Assembly: GCA_964603125.1 (NCBI GenBank)
Contig: CAZRUA010000075.1
Location: 1 to 17,645, forward strand
Length of the DNA stretch: 17,645 nt
Source: CAZRUA01 sp964603125
Lineage (GTDB): Bacteria; Bacteroidota; Bacteroidia; B-17B0; Aurantibacillaceae
Direction of reading: 5' to 3'
A program made the translations under genes and the position numbers. Shown here piece after piece: positions 7,603 through 15,533 of this stretch; position 1 is the stretch's first letter; each line of letters begins with the position of its first letter. The notes beneath the pieces were generated by a model. That model had not been told where the DNA came from and did no database searches. It saw only the letters and a list, made by a program, of their open reading frames with translations.

Positions 7603-7728
7603 TTAAAAATCTTTATTTTTTCTAAACTTAATTAAGGTATAAATGCCAACACCAAATATCAAGGCAATTAAAGCAACTATGAAAATTTCAGAGCCGCCAA
7701 ATTCGTACATGGTGTTGACATTTTGCAT
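7603..7728 (-). CDS. Small single-pass membrane protein, TatA-like N-terminus
   Basis: The frame is open from 7788, but the first part overlaps the end of efp. The likely start is the ATG at 7728, four bases after the efp stop (41 residues, MQNVNTMYEFGG...); a second ATG at 7710 would give 35 residues. The product has GGSEIFIVALIALIFGVGIY, one membrane helix, and ends with a basic tail KFRKNKDF. The GSE opening of the helix resembles that of the adjacent TatA (GSEF...), but the FGG hinge and amphipathic helix are missing. Stop and tatA start are one base apart, so it sits tightly inside the efp-tatA unit. Either a reduced TatA-like peptide or an unrelated small membrane protein; no function is assigned. 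Confidence 0.7.
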   Translation of the reverse strand: MQNVNTMYEFGGSEIFIVALIALIFGVGIYTLIKFRKNKDF

Positions 7729-7732
7729 TTTA

Positions 7733-8311
7733 CTAAAACTTATTAGGTGCTTTAACACGCTCAACGTAAGAGTTAGTGCGTGTATCAATTTTAATTACTT
7801 CGTTTTGATTAACAAACAAAGGAATATTAATTTTTGCTCCTGTTTCTAATGTAGCTGGTTTTAAAGTGTTTGTTGCTGTATCACCTTTTAAACCCGGCTC
7901 ACAATATGTAATTTCTAATTCAACAAAAGTTGGTGGCTCAGCCAAAATTGGATTATCTCCATTTTCGAAAGTAATTTTCACATCCATACCTTCTTTCAAA
8001 AACTGGTAGCTATCTCCAAACATAATGCTTGGAATATGAACTTGCTCAAAAGTGTCTGGATCCATAACAACCATAAATTCACCTTCTGGGTAAATAAATT
8101 GCATTTGTTTGTATTCAACACGAACCATTTCAACCTCTTCGCCTGAACGGAAACGGTATTCAGTTTGTTTACCATTTTTTAAGTTACGCATTTTAGCTTG
8201 GTAAAATGCACGTAAGTTACCTGGTGTACGGTGAATATACTCTGTAATTACAACTAACTCGCCATTATAACGAATAACTGAACCAACTCCGATGTCGCCT
8301 GTATTTGCCAT
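7733..8311 (-). CDS. efp: Translation elongation factor P
   Basis: 192 residues, normal length for EF-P, with all three beta-barrel domains. The C-terminal signature is strong: FVELEITYCEPGLKGDTA (about 128-145), KPATLETGA, and VPLF-like NIPLFVNQNEVIKIDTRTNSYVERVK. EF-P binds between the ribosomal P and E sites and rescues ribosomes stalled at polyproline. The domain I loop that reaches the peptidyl-transferase centre reads HRTPGNLRAF (residues 27-36). By alignment with E. coli VKPGKGQAF, the tip lysine (K34) is replaced by asparagine N32, so lysyl, hydroxylysyl, aminopentanol or rhamnosyl modification of the usual residue is not possible. The ATG at 8311 gives the standard N-terminus MANTGDIGVGSVIRYNG. 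The gene starts 106 bases downstream of accA. Confidence 0.97.
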   Translation of the reverse strand: MANTGDIGVGSVIRYNGELVVITEYIHRTPGNLRAFYQAKMRNLKNGKQTEYRFRSGEEVEMVRVEYKQMQFIYPEGEFMVVMDPDTFEQVHIPSIMFGDSYQFLKEGMDVKITFENGDNPILAEPPTFVELEITYCEPGLKGDTATNTLKPATLETGAKINIPLFVNQNEVIKIDTRTNSYVERVKAPNKF

Positions 8312-8417
8312 TTTATTCTATTTTTTAATATTAATTATTTACTCTATGATTTCTTATAAAACTCAAGTTAAAATTTATCGTTGATAATTTAACATTGATC
8401 AATTATAATTTATGTTT

Positions 8418-9380
8418 TTACATTTCTTCTTCTATAACCACACCCATTCCGCAGAACTTCTCAATACGAGCATCAATGCGCTTTTGAGGGTCCATTGGTT
8501 TAAGCTCTGCTAAATATTTATGCAATTCAGCACGAACAATTTCAAACATCTCTGTAGGATTGTTATGTGCGCCTCCTAATGGTTCAGGAATAACTCCATC
8601 CACCAATCCGTTTGCGCTCATATCCTTTGCAGTTAACTTTAATGCCTCGGCAGCTTGCTCCTTAAAATTCCAACTTCTCCATAATATAGAAGAACATGAT
8701 TCTGGCGAAATAACCGAATACCAAGTATTTTCAAGCATCATTACTTTATCGCCAATACCAATTCCTAATGCTCCACCACTTGCTCCTTCACCAATAATAA
8801 TGCAAATTACAGGAACTTTTAATTGCGCCATTTCAAGTAAATTACGCGCAATTGCCTCACCTTGCCCACGCTCTTCGGCTTCTAAACCAGGATAAGCACC
8901 CGGAGTATCAATTAAAGTAACAATTGGCTTGTTAAATTTCTCCGCCATTTTCATCAAACGCAAAGCCTTACGGTAACCTTCGGGATTAGCCATACCAAAA
9001 CGACGTATTTGACGCATTTTAGTATTAATACCTTTTTGCTGACCAATGAACATAACGGTTTGTCCATCTAAATCGCCCCAGCCACCTACCATAGCCTTAT
9101 CATCGCCTACCGTTCTATCTCCGTGCAATTCCATAAAAGTACCACGTGATAAATGCTCAATATATGCTAATGTATAAGGACGCTCAGGATGACGGCTAAC
9201 TTGAACACGTTGCCATGCAGTTAAGTTGGTGTAAATTTCCTTGCGTGTAGCAATAATCTTTTCTTCTAACTCAATAATTGATTTACTAACATCAACCTTA
9301 CTCTTCTCAGCTACATCTTTTAATTTAGCCAATTCTTTCTCTAAATCCTCTATCGGTTTTTCAAACTCTAAATATGTCAT
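8418..9380 (-). CDS. accA: Acetyl-CoA carboxylase carboxyltransferase subunit alpha
   Basis: 320 residues, the usual AccA length. Together with AccD it transfers the carboxyl group from carboxybiotin to acetyl-CoA, forming malonyl-CoA for fatty-acid synthesis in the cytoplasm. Recognisable segments are the N-terminal coiled stretch (PIEDLEKELAKL), WQRVQVSRHPERPYTL (56-71), ELHGDRTVGDDKAMVGG (84-100), TLIDTPGAYPG (155-165) and the oxyanion-type GEGASGG (197-203) followed by ENTWYSVISPE. No zinc-finger AccD part is fused, and accD, accB and accC are not in the window. The ATG at 9380 is 23 bases from an exact -7 box. The 106-bp gap to efp has no clear promoter, so readthrough is possible. Confidence 0.97.
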   Translation of the reverse strand: MTYLEFEKPIEDLEKELAKLKDVAEKSKVDVSKSIIELEEKIIATRKEIYTNLTAWQRVQVSRHPERPYTLAYIEHLSRGTFMELHGDRTVGDDKAMVGGWGDLDGQTVMFIGQQKGINTKMRQIRRFGMANPEGYRKALRLMKMAEKFNKPIVTLIDTPGAYPGLEAEERGQGEAIARNLLEMAQLKVPVICIIIGEGASGGALGIGIGDKVMMLENTWYSVISPESCSSILWRSWNFKEQAAEALKLTAKDMSANGLVDGVIPEPLGGAHNNPTEMFEIVRAELHKYLAELKPMDPQKRIDARIEKFCGMGVVIEEEM

Positions 9381-9403
9381 TTTATTCGTTTAAAATTGAG
9401 CCA

Positions 9404-9411
9404 CAAAAGTA
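9404..9411 (-). promoter_or_regulatory. Predicted -7 box of accA
   Basis: TACTTTTG on the minus strand is an exact TAnnTTTG match, 23 bases upstream of the accA ATG. No -33 TTTG is present at the standard distance; the nearest TTTG is only 12 bases upstream. Confidence 0.45.
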
Positions 9412-9467
9412 CGAAAATCATATCAAACATAATACACCTGAAAATGAAATACTTATGATTTTTTACT

Positions 9468-9475
9468 GATATTTG
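9468..9475 (+). promoter_or_regulatory. Possible -7 box of ispE
   Basis: GATATTTG matches TAnnTTTG at 7 of 8 positions and is followed by TAGCC, as at the -7 box upstream of the EVE gene (both read ATATTTGTAGCC). The ispE ATG is only 8 bases downstream, which would make the mRNA nearly leaderless. Confidence 0.35.
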
Positions 9476-9483
9476 TAGCCATT

Positions 9484-10302
9484 ATGATTTGTTTTCCGAA
9501 TGCAAAAATAAACCTTGGTTTAAACGTTGTAGAAAAACGTAACGATGGTTTTCACAATATTGAAACCGTTTTTTATCCTATTGCTTGGCGAGATATTTTA
9601 GAAGTATTACCTACTCACAAAGAAAATGGAGAATTTGAAATTAGCATTACAGGCCTTGAAGTGCATGGCGACATCAAAGACAATTTAATTTACAAAGCTT
9701 GGCTTTTATTAAATGAAGTACAAAAGTTACCATCCATACATGTTCATTTGCACAAAGTTATTCCTATGGGAGCAGGATTAGGAGGAGGATCGGCAGATGC
9801 TGCTTTTTTTATTAACCTAATTAACGAAATGTTTGAAATGAATTTAAACATTGAAACAAGAACCAACATGGCTCGTAAATTAGGAAGTGATTGTGCTTTT
9901 TTTATTGAAAACAAACCTGTTTATGCCAGCCAAAAAGGTGATGTATTTTCGAGCGTTGATATTAACCTGCAGCAATACAAAATTATTACTATTTGGCCAA
10001 GCGTGCATAGCAACACCAAAGAAGCTTATGTTGGCTTAATACCCAAAGCAAGCGAAATAAATGGGGCCGAGGTTTTGAGTAAACATCCAATAAGTCAGTG
10101 GCAAAGTTTATTGACCAATGATTTTGAAAAATCGATTTTTGAAAAATACCCAGAAGTACAAAAAGCAAAAGACTTTTTACTGCAACAAGGTGCGCTTTAT
10201 GCTTGCATGAGCGGAAGCGGAAGCGCTGTGTTTGGCGTTTTTGAAGCAACCACTAAAAGCATCCAACTGGCAGAAAAGAATTGGTTAATTTTTCAAGATT
10301 AA
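9484..10302 (+). CDS. ispE: 4-diphosphocytidyl-2-C-methyl-D-erythritol kinase
   Basis: 272 residues, GHMP-kinase family. It phosphorylates the 2-hydroxyl of CDP-methylerythritol in the MEP pathway to isopentenyl diphosphate. Visible motifs are FPNAKINLGL (4-13) with catalytic K8, the glycine-rich ATP loop PMGAGLGGGSADAA (94-107), KLGSDCAFFI with the catalytic aspartate D136, and the C-terminal MSGSGSAVFG motif. The ATG at 9484 places the conserved PNAKINL at residue 5, as in other members. It is divergent from accA with 103 bases between. Its stop overlaps that of the convergent barrel gene within a TTAA, so the two genes share 4 bases. Confidence 0.96.
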   Translation: MICFPNAKINLGLNVVEKRNDGFHNIETVFYPIAWRDILEVLPTHKENGEFEISITGLEVHGDIKDNLIYKAWLLLNEVQKLPSIHVHLHKVIPMGAGLGGGSADAAFFINLINEMFEMNLNIETRTNMARKLGSDCAFFIENKPVYASQKGDVFSSVDINLQQYKIITIWPSVHSNTKEAYVGLIPKASEINGAEVLSKHPISQWQSLLTNDFEKSIFEKYPEVQKAKDFLLQQGALYACMSGSGSAVFGVFEATTKSIQLAEKNWLIFQD

Positions 10303-11078
10303 AGTTTAACCGCCTTTACAACAGGCCTAGTACTTTTAACTGTAGGTTTGAAAAAATAAGCCACACTAAACCCATGGTAATTACCACGATTTTCGAAGTT
10401 ATGCGTGTAAGTAGTATTATCAACTGTATAATAAGTTGTTGCTTGCGCTATTTTTGATAATCCTAAATTAGTGTATAAGTTAAAGTTTAAAATAGAACCG
10501 TTTTTAAACATTTTCTCGCGCCCAATAAGAAAACCAACTGAATAAAATTTTCGCTTTACAGTTGCTGCTTCATAGCTAAACTGCGCCGAAGAAATATTTG
10601 TACTTACTTCATTTCCTAAATTATACTCACCACTAGAATTTTGCTTTCCAACAATTGTTTTGGTTAATCCAGCACTAGCAATCCATTTCCAATTATTACA
10701 ATTAGGTTTAAACTTATAGATAGCATAAATAGGTATTTGCAAGGCTGTATAACTTGTGCTTAAAGTTGTTGTTGGACGAGACTTTGATAACAATGAATAA
10801 TTTTTATATAAAGCAAAATTAAAACCATAAGAGTTTAAGCCCATTCCTGCAGTAAAAGCCCAACGCTGATTAAAATCGTATCGTGCAACAAAATTAAACA
10901 TCCCCGATTCTTTGGCATTATTGGTAAACAAAGCATTTGCCGTTTCATCACCACCCGAAAATTTTGATTGATTTCCATGAAATCCTAGTTGGCCACCCCA
11001 ACGAATAGTTCTATCTTCTTGAGCATTTGCAGCAATAAAACATGCACTTAACAACACTGAATAAAATATTTTTTTCAT
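10299..11078 (-). CDS. Predicted outer-membrane beta-barrel protein (porin-like)
   Basis: 259 residues. Signal peptide MKKIFYSVLLSACFIAANAQ with a good signal peptidase I site (ANA/Q). The mature part is a run of amphipathic strands with aromatic ends (WGGQLGFHGNQSKF, FNFVARYDFNQRWAFTAGMGLNSYGF, SYTALQIPIYAIYKF, WKWIASAGLTKTIVG, KFYSVGFLIGREKMF, FNLYTNLGL) and a last strand HGFSVAYFFKP. This resembles the Bacteroidota outer-membrane barrel families (PF13568/PF13505-like) of unknown cargo. After the last strand a basic tail (STRPVVKAVKL) remains. It has a good-looking promoter 26 bases upstream and is transcribed alone. Location call is firm, specific function unknown. Confidence 0.87.
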   Translation of the reverse strand: MKKIFYSVLLSACFIAANAQEDRTIRWGGQLGFHGNQSKFSGGDETANALFTNNAKESGMFNFVARYDFNQRWAFTAGMGLNSYGFNFALYKNYSLLSKSRPTTTLSTSYTALQIPIYAIYKFKPNCNNWKWIASAGLTKTIVGKQNSSGEYNLGNEVSTNISSAQFSYEAATVKRKFYSVGFLIGREKMFKNGSILNFNLYTNLGLSKIAQATTYYTVDNTTYTHNFENRGNYHGFSVAYFFKPTVKSTRPVVKAVKL

Positions 11079-11103
11079 GATTTTACGGTTTAATTTTCCA
11101 TAT

Positions 11104-11133
11104 CAAAGATAGTACAAAAACTGAAAATTCAAA
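11104..11133 (-). promoter_or_regulatory. Predicted Bacteroidota promoter of the barrel gene
   Basis: On the minus strand TTTG (11133-11130), 18 bases, then TATCTTTG (11111-11104), an exact TAnnTTTG box, 25 bases upstream of the ATG at 11078. This is the best promoter match in the window. Confidence 0.6.
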
Positions 11134-11154
11134 ATAATTAAGGTCATATTTTAC

Positions 11155-11162
11155 TACCTTAG
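11155..11162 (+). promoter_or_regulatory. Possible -7 box of the T9SS cargo gene
   Basis: TACCTTAG matches TAnnTTTG at 7 of 8 positions, 15 bases upstream of the ATG at 11178. No -33 box at the expected distance. Confidence 0.3.
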
Positions 11163-11177
11163 CTTAAAAATTAAGTA

Positions 11178-13268
11178 ATGCCAATTCGTGTTTTAATTCT
11201 ATTTCTTTTCAGCTTTAACTATATATTAGCTCAAACGCTTAATTTACCAGCTCGTTCAAACACTGCTTTAAACGGAACACAATTTGTTGCCACCATAAGT
11301 TCTGGTGCAATGAGCTTAACTACTCGCGAAAACTTAATTTACGCTGAAGTTAGCTCAGGTAATGTTCCCAATTTCTTCCGAAATTTAGTTCCAGTAACTT
11401 CGAGCGGATTAGTAAATGGAGTTACACAATCAGTAACCTATTATGTTATTCCTGATTACTTAGCTATAGGACATGACACTGATTATTTCCTTTGTCCGAT
11501 GAGTCCGATGTTAGCCACACGAATTGGAAACTTAACATCAATGACACTTCCAACACGAAAAATGGTAAACGACATTTATGCTGCTGCTAGCTTAAAACTA
11601 AGTCCTTCAACCATCCCTCCAAGCGGAAGTATGACAACAGTTCCCGTTTTTGACCAACACAATACTACTGTTCGCGGACAAAGAAATGCTGTAATTGCAA
11701 GCTTTCCATTAGGCAGCTTAGTTGGCGGTGATAAAAAAGATGTTGTAATTACAAATCAAATTTATACTACAGCGAATAGAGTTGTAATCTATGGATGGCA
11801 CACTGCAGTTGGTTCACCTATACAACCTTTATCAAATGTGCATGCAGATACTTATATGGATTACAGTCATGGAATACGTTTAATTCAAAATGCTGTAATT
11901 TATAATGGCACTCCAACAACTATCGAAGCTATTTTACAATCATCAACTCTTAATGCCTTACTAAGCGATGAAGGAGTTATTTCACAACCTTGGTATCCCT
12001 ATTACCAGCCCCTTACTTCATTAAACACACCTAGCTCATTTGCTGTTATACAAAACACATCAACATCATTAAAGCTAAAAGTTACGGTTGATGCAAACGT
12101 TACTGATTATAAAGTTTACCTAAGCACAGATGGGATAAACTTCAATACGCCCATACAAGTTCCTGTTTCAAATCTAACGATCACGGGTTTAAATACAAAT
12201 CAAATCTATTTTGTAAAAATTGCAGCGTTTAATTCAACCAACAATATCACCTCAGGCACAAGTGAATTATTAGGTGCTGTAACATCGAGTATTAATGACA
12301 GCAATTTAATTGTTAACGGATTTGATAGAGCAAGTACAGGCAATACATACAACTTTATAAAACAACATGGCTACAGTTTTTATTATAATCAAAAAGGGTT
12401 TTCATCTGCCACTAATGAAGCTATAAGCAGTAATCTAATCAATATTAATAATTATAAAATCGCAGATTACATACTTGGCGAAGAAAGCACTGCAAATGAA
12501 ACTTTTTCAAATGCCGAGCAAACAATAATTTCTGATTACTTAAAACAAGGAGGACATCTTTTTGTATCTGGTTCAGAAATAGCATGGGATTTAGATCATT
12601 TGGGTAGTTTAAGTGACCAAGCATTTTTCCACGATTACTTAAAAGCAACTTACATAGAAGATGCTCCAATGAATACAGCTTCAGTTTATTATACTGGATT
12701 TACTTCCAGTTTAAACAACACTATTTTCACAAGTGATTCTATTTTATTTGATAATGGAACTCATGGAACTTATAATGTTGATTACCCAGATGTAATAGCT
12801 GCAACAAATGGAAGCGATGCTAATTTACATTACTCTAATTCATTAACAAGCATTGCAGGAATTCACTATACTGGTATGTTTAATGGTGGCACAAAATCAG
12901 GAAAACTAGTTTACTTGTGTTTTCCATTCGAAACAATTTATGACGCATCTAACCGAGATACGGTAATGAAGAATGTGATTGATTATTTTGAAGGGACTGT
13001 TAGTACAGTTGGTGTAAATGAATTAAGCTCGAATTTTGAATTTAAGATTTACCCAAATCCTTGTGCTGATTTTCTTTATGTAGACAACACGAATAATTAT
13101 TTTTATAATTATACCATTACTGATATGCTCGGTAAAACAAATATTTCTGGCAAACTAACTAGGGGCTTTAATTCTATTTCAATGCTAAATTTATCGAATG
13201 GCATTTATTTCATAAATGTTTGGAATCAAAATAATTTTAAAACAATTAGGTTTGTGATAGAACATTAA
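11178..13268 (+). CDS. Secreted T9SS cargo: conserved N-terminal domain, Fn3, Rossmann-like domain, sorting domain
   Basis: 696 residues. Signal peptide 1-19 (LILFLFSFNYILAQ). Residues about 25-275 form a domain with motifs I associate with a conserved bacterial family of unknown function: AIGHDTDYF (96-104), LPTRKMVNDIYAAA (124-137), MTTVPVFDQH (152-161), KKDVVI (186-191), YGWH (205-208), YSHGIRLI (229-236), LLSDEGVI (261-268). Residues about 283-368 are fibronectin type III-like (SLKLKVTVD..VYLSTDGINF..LNTNQIYFVKIAAFN). Residues about 375-605 (NGFDR, ADYILGEES, GGHLFVSGSEIAWDL, GKLVYLCFPFETIYD) look like the Rossmann/glutaminase-like module that Bacteroidota proteins labelled xanthan lyase carry. 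Residues 622-696 (FKIYPNP..FLYV..LNLSNGIYFI) are a T9SS type A sorting domain, so it should be exported to the surface. Domain 1 may be a hydrolase, but no catalytic residue is proven. No glycan-use genes are nearby. Confidence 0.88.
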   Translation: MPIRVLILFLFSFNYILAQTLNLPARSNTALNGTQFVATISSGAMSLTTRENLIYAEVSSGNVPNFFRNLVPVTSSGLVNGVTQSVTYYVIPDYLAIGHDTDYFLCPMSPMLATRIGNLTSMTLPTRKMVNDIYAAASLKLSPSTIPPSGSMTTVPVFDQHNTTVRGQRNAVIASFPLGSLVGGDKKDVVITNQIYTTANRVVIYGWHTAVGSPIQPLSNVHADTYMDYSHGIRLIQNAVIYNGTPTTIEAILQSSTLNALLSDEGVISQPWYPYYQPLTSLNTPSSFAVIQNTSTSLKLKVTVDANVTDYKVYLSTDGINFNTPIQVPVSNLTITGLNTNQIYFVKIAAFNSTNNITSGTSELLGAVTSSINDSNLIVNGFDRASTGNTYNFIKQHGYSFYYNQKGFSSATNEAISSNLININNYKIADYILGEESTANETFSNAEQTIISDYLKQGGHLFVSGSEIAWDLDHLGSLSDQAFFHDYLKATYIEDAPMNTASVYYTGFTSSLNNTIFTSDSILFDNGTHGTYNVDYPDVIAATNGSDANLHYSNSLTSIAGIHYTGMFNGGTKSGKLVYLCFPFETIYDASNRDTVMKNVIDYFEGTVSTVGVNELSSNFEFKIYPNPCADFLYVDNTNNYFYNYTITDMLGKTNISGKLTRGFNSISMLNLSNGIYFINVWNQNNFKTIRFVIEH

Positions 13269-13358
13269 CGCCTTAGTAACAAGAATTCTTTAACTCTATT
13301 GAAATTTCAAATGTTACTTTATAACTTAGACTATCTAAACTTTGTTGTCAACTTTATT

Positions 13359-15461
13359 CTACCCTATCTTACTCCAATTAATTTTACTTCTTTCTTCATT
13401 AGCCAAATAATTTGCTAATAAAGCGTTTTCAGGTTTAGCCAATAATTCATCATTATCCAAAATCTCCATAGCAGCTTGTCTTGCTTCTTGCAAAATTCTT
13501 TGATCCTTTGCTAAATCTGCAATACGCAAATTCAATAAACCACTTTGTTGTGTACCTTGTATATCACCTGGACCGCGCAGTTCTAAATCAACCTCGCTTA
13601 TTTCAAAACCATCATTTGTACGACACATGGTTTCCATACGTTTTTTCGATTCTTTACTTAACTTATGCGAAGTCATTAACAAACAATAACTCTGTTCTGC
13701 TCCGCGCCCTACTCTTCCTCTTAACTGATGCAACTGACTTAAACCAAAACGCTCGGCGCTTTCAATTACCATTACACTTGCATTAGGAATATTAACACCT
13801 ACTTCAATAACTGTAGTTGCAACCATAATTTGAGTTTGCCCCTTAATAAAACGTTGCATTTCAAATTCCTTACGCTCATTGGTTAATTTACCATGAACCA
13901 TACTAATTTGATACTCAGGTAAAGGAAACTCTAGCTCGAGTGATTCAAAACCTTCGTGTAAATTTTTAAAATCAAGCTTTTCACTCTCTTCAATAAGAGG
14001 ATAAACAACGTATACTTGTCGGCCCAATTTTATTTGTTCACGAATAAAGCCAAACATACGTAAGCGCTGACTGTCGGTAAAATGTTTAGTAGTTATAGGT
14101 TTTCGACCCGGAGGCAATTCATCAATCACAGAAACTTCCAAATCGCCATACAAGGTCATAGCTAAAGTACGAGGAATAGGAGTTGCCGTCATAATTAATG
14201 TGTGCGGAGGTATCTTATTTTTCAGTTGCAACTTAGCACGTTGTGCAACACCAAAACGATGTTGCTCATCAATGACAGCTAATCCTAAATTTTGAAATTT
14301 AACATCAGGTTCAATCAAAGCATGCGTACCAATAATAATGTTGAGTTCGCCATTTTGCAATCGTTCGTGTATAGAATTGCGCTCCTTAGTTTTAGTGCTA
14401 CCTGTCAGCAGTGCTACTTTTAACCCCATAGGACTTATTAGTTTCTCAATACCTTCAAAGTGCTGAGTAGCTAATATTTCGGTAGGCGCCATTAAACAAG
14501 CCTGAAAGCCATTGTCAACAGCCAAAATCATACTAATTAATGCTACCATTGTTTTACCGCTTCCTACATCTCCTTGTACCAATCTGCTCATTTGTTTTCC
14601 TTTGGTCAAATCGGCTCGTATTTCTTTTATAACACGCTTTTGTGCATTAGTCAATTCAAATGGCAAGTAATTGGTATAAAAATTATTAAAATACTCTCCT
14701 ACTTTAGTCATCACAAAACCCTGCGATTGAACATTTCGGAAACTTTTATTACGTAGAATTTTTAATTGAAGATAAAATAACTCTTCGAATTTTAATCGAT
14801 ACAAAGCTTGATTTAAAGTATCGTTGCTAGAAGGAAAATGAACTTGTTTAAGTGCCATTTCCTTGGGCATTAATTTATATTTCTGATTTATTTCTGGAGT
14901 TAGCGTTTCTGCAATTTGTCCCGAAATTTGAGGCACTATTGTCTCCTGCAAGCGCAAAATACCTTTACTATCTAATGAAAGACGTTTTAATAATTCAGTG
15001 CTCGAATAAACTGATTGCAATGCTGAGTTTAATTTAACACTTTCATCCTTTGCTAAATCAATTTCGGGATGTGTAAAATTTACTTTTCCGCGATACTCGG
15101 TTGGTTTGCCAAAAACAATGTATTCGGCATTTATTTGAATTTTATCCTTTAACCAATTAATCCCTTGAAACCAAACTAACTCTGTACTTCCCGTTTCGTC
15201 TCTAAACTTAGCCACTAATCGTTTAGCGCGATTTAATCCCATAATTTCAAAACTGGTAATACGTCCTTTTAGCAAGACATACTGCTCCTCGCCTGTTAAA
15301 TCCGCTACGTTTTGAAACTTACTTCTATCTACATATCTAAATGGAAAAAAATGGAGTAAATCAAAAAAAGTATAAATACCCAACTCTTTTTTTAAAGCAT
15401 CGCCACGCGCAGGACCAACTCCTTTAACGTATTCTATTGGTGTATCTAGTATTTTACTCAA
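13359..15461 (-). CDS. recG: ATP-dependent DNA helicase RecG
   Basis: 700 residues, full length. RecG is a monomeric superfamily 2 DNA translocase that remodels stalled forks and branch-migrates Holliday junctions. It has the N-terminal wedge/OB domain (FRYVDRS at 41-47, GRITSFE at 66-72), Walker A GDVGSGKT (297-304), APTEILA.QH, IIGTHALI, the DEQH box (398-401), TATPIPRTLAMT (425-436), and a helicase C domain with VATTVIEVGVN.P, ERFGLSQLHQLRGRVGRG and the C-terminal RGPGDIQGTQQSG. The start is TTG at 15459-15461. No ATG occurs in frame between it and the in-frame stop (15489-15491), and the next methionine (residue 74) would remove the conserved N-terminus that begins LDTPIEYVKGVGPARG. Single gene, convergent with the T9SS cargo gene (90 bp apart). 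Confidence 0.97.
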   Translation of the reverse strand: MSKILDTPIEYVKGVGPARGDALKKELGIYTFFDLLHFFPFRYVDRSKFQNVADLTGEEQYVLLKGRITSFEIMGLNRAKRLVAKFRDETGSTELVWFQGINWLKDKIQINAEYIVFGKPTEYRGKVNFTHPEIDLAKDESVKLNSALQSVYSSTELLKRLSLDSKGILRLQETIVPQISGQIAETLTPEINQKYKLMPKEMALKQVHFPSSNDTLNQALYRLKFEELFYLQLKILRNKSFRNVQSQGFVMTKVGEYFNNFYTNYLPFELTNAQKRVIKEIRADLTKGKQMSRLVQGDVGSGKTMVALISMILAVDNGFQACLMAPTEILATQHFEGIEKLISPMGLKVALLTGSTKTKERNSIHERLQNGELNIIIGTHALIEPDVKFQNLGLAVIDEQHRFGVAQRAKLQLKNKIPPHTLIMTATPIPRTLAMTLYGDLEVSVIDELPPGRKPITTKHFTDSQRLRMFGFIREQIKLGRQVYVVYPLIEESEKLDFKNLHEGFESLELEFPLPEYQISMVHGKLTNERKEFEMQRFIKGQTQIMVATTVIEVGVNIPNASVMVIESAERFGLSQLHQLRGRVGRGAEQSYCLLMTSHKLSKESKKRMETMCRTNDGFEISEVDLELRGPGDIQGTQQSGLLNLRIADLAKDQRILQEARQAAMEILDNDELLAKPENALLANYLANEERSKINWSKIG

Positions 15462-15483
15462 AACTGATTTAAAATAATCAAAA

Positions 15484-15491
15484 CAAAATTA
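15484..15491 (-). promoter_or_regulatory. Predicted -7 box of recG
   Basis: TAATTTTG on the minus strand is an exact TAnnTTTG match, 22 bases upstream of the TTG start. No consensus -33 box at 19-21 bases. Confidence 0.35.
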
Positions 15492-15506
15492 TTATAAACT
15501 TATTCA

Positions 15507-15514
15507 TAAATTTG
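15507..15514 (+). promoter_or_regulatory. Predicted -7 box of the thioredoxin-fold gene
   Basis: TAAATTTG is an exact TAnnTTTG match 46 bases upstream of the ATG at 15561. A leader of about 40 bases would include the palindrome at 15534-15545. No -33 box at the expected distance. Confidence 0.35.
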
Positions 15515-15533
15515 TTTAGTTTAAATTTAATAT

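Noticed and set aside
7729..7788. Upstream start (7788) for the small membrane peptide
   Set aside because: It would overlap the last 50-odd bases of efp in another frame and add a sequence unlike a membrane-protein N-terminus; the ATG at 7728 fits four bases after the efp stop.
8312..8417. Promoter for efp in the accA-efp gap
   Set aside because: No TAnnTTTG box in a sensible position on the minus strand; readthrough from accA is at least as likely.
13275..13318. AGTAACA / TGTTACT inverted repeat between the T9SS gene and recG as a bidirectional terminator
   Set aside because: Only a 7-bp AT-rich stem with a 30-base loop and no adjacent T-run of the usual kind; too weak to call.
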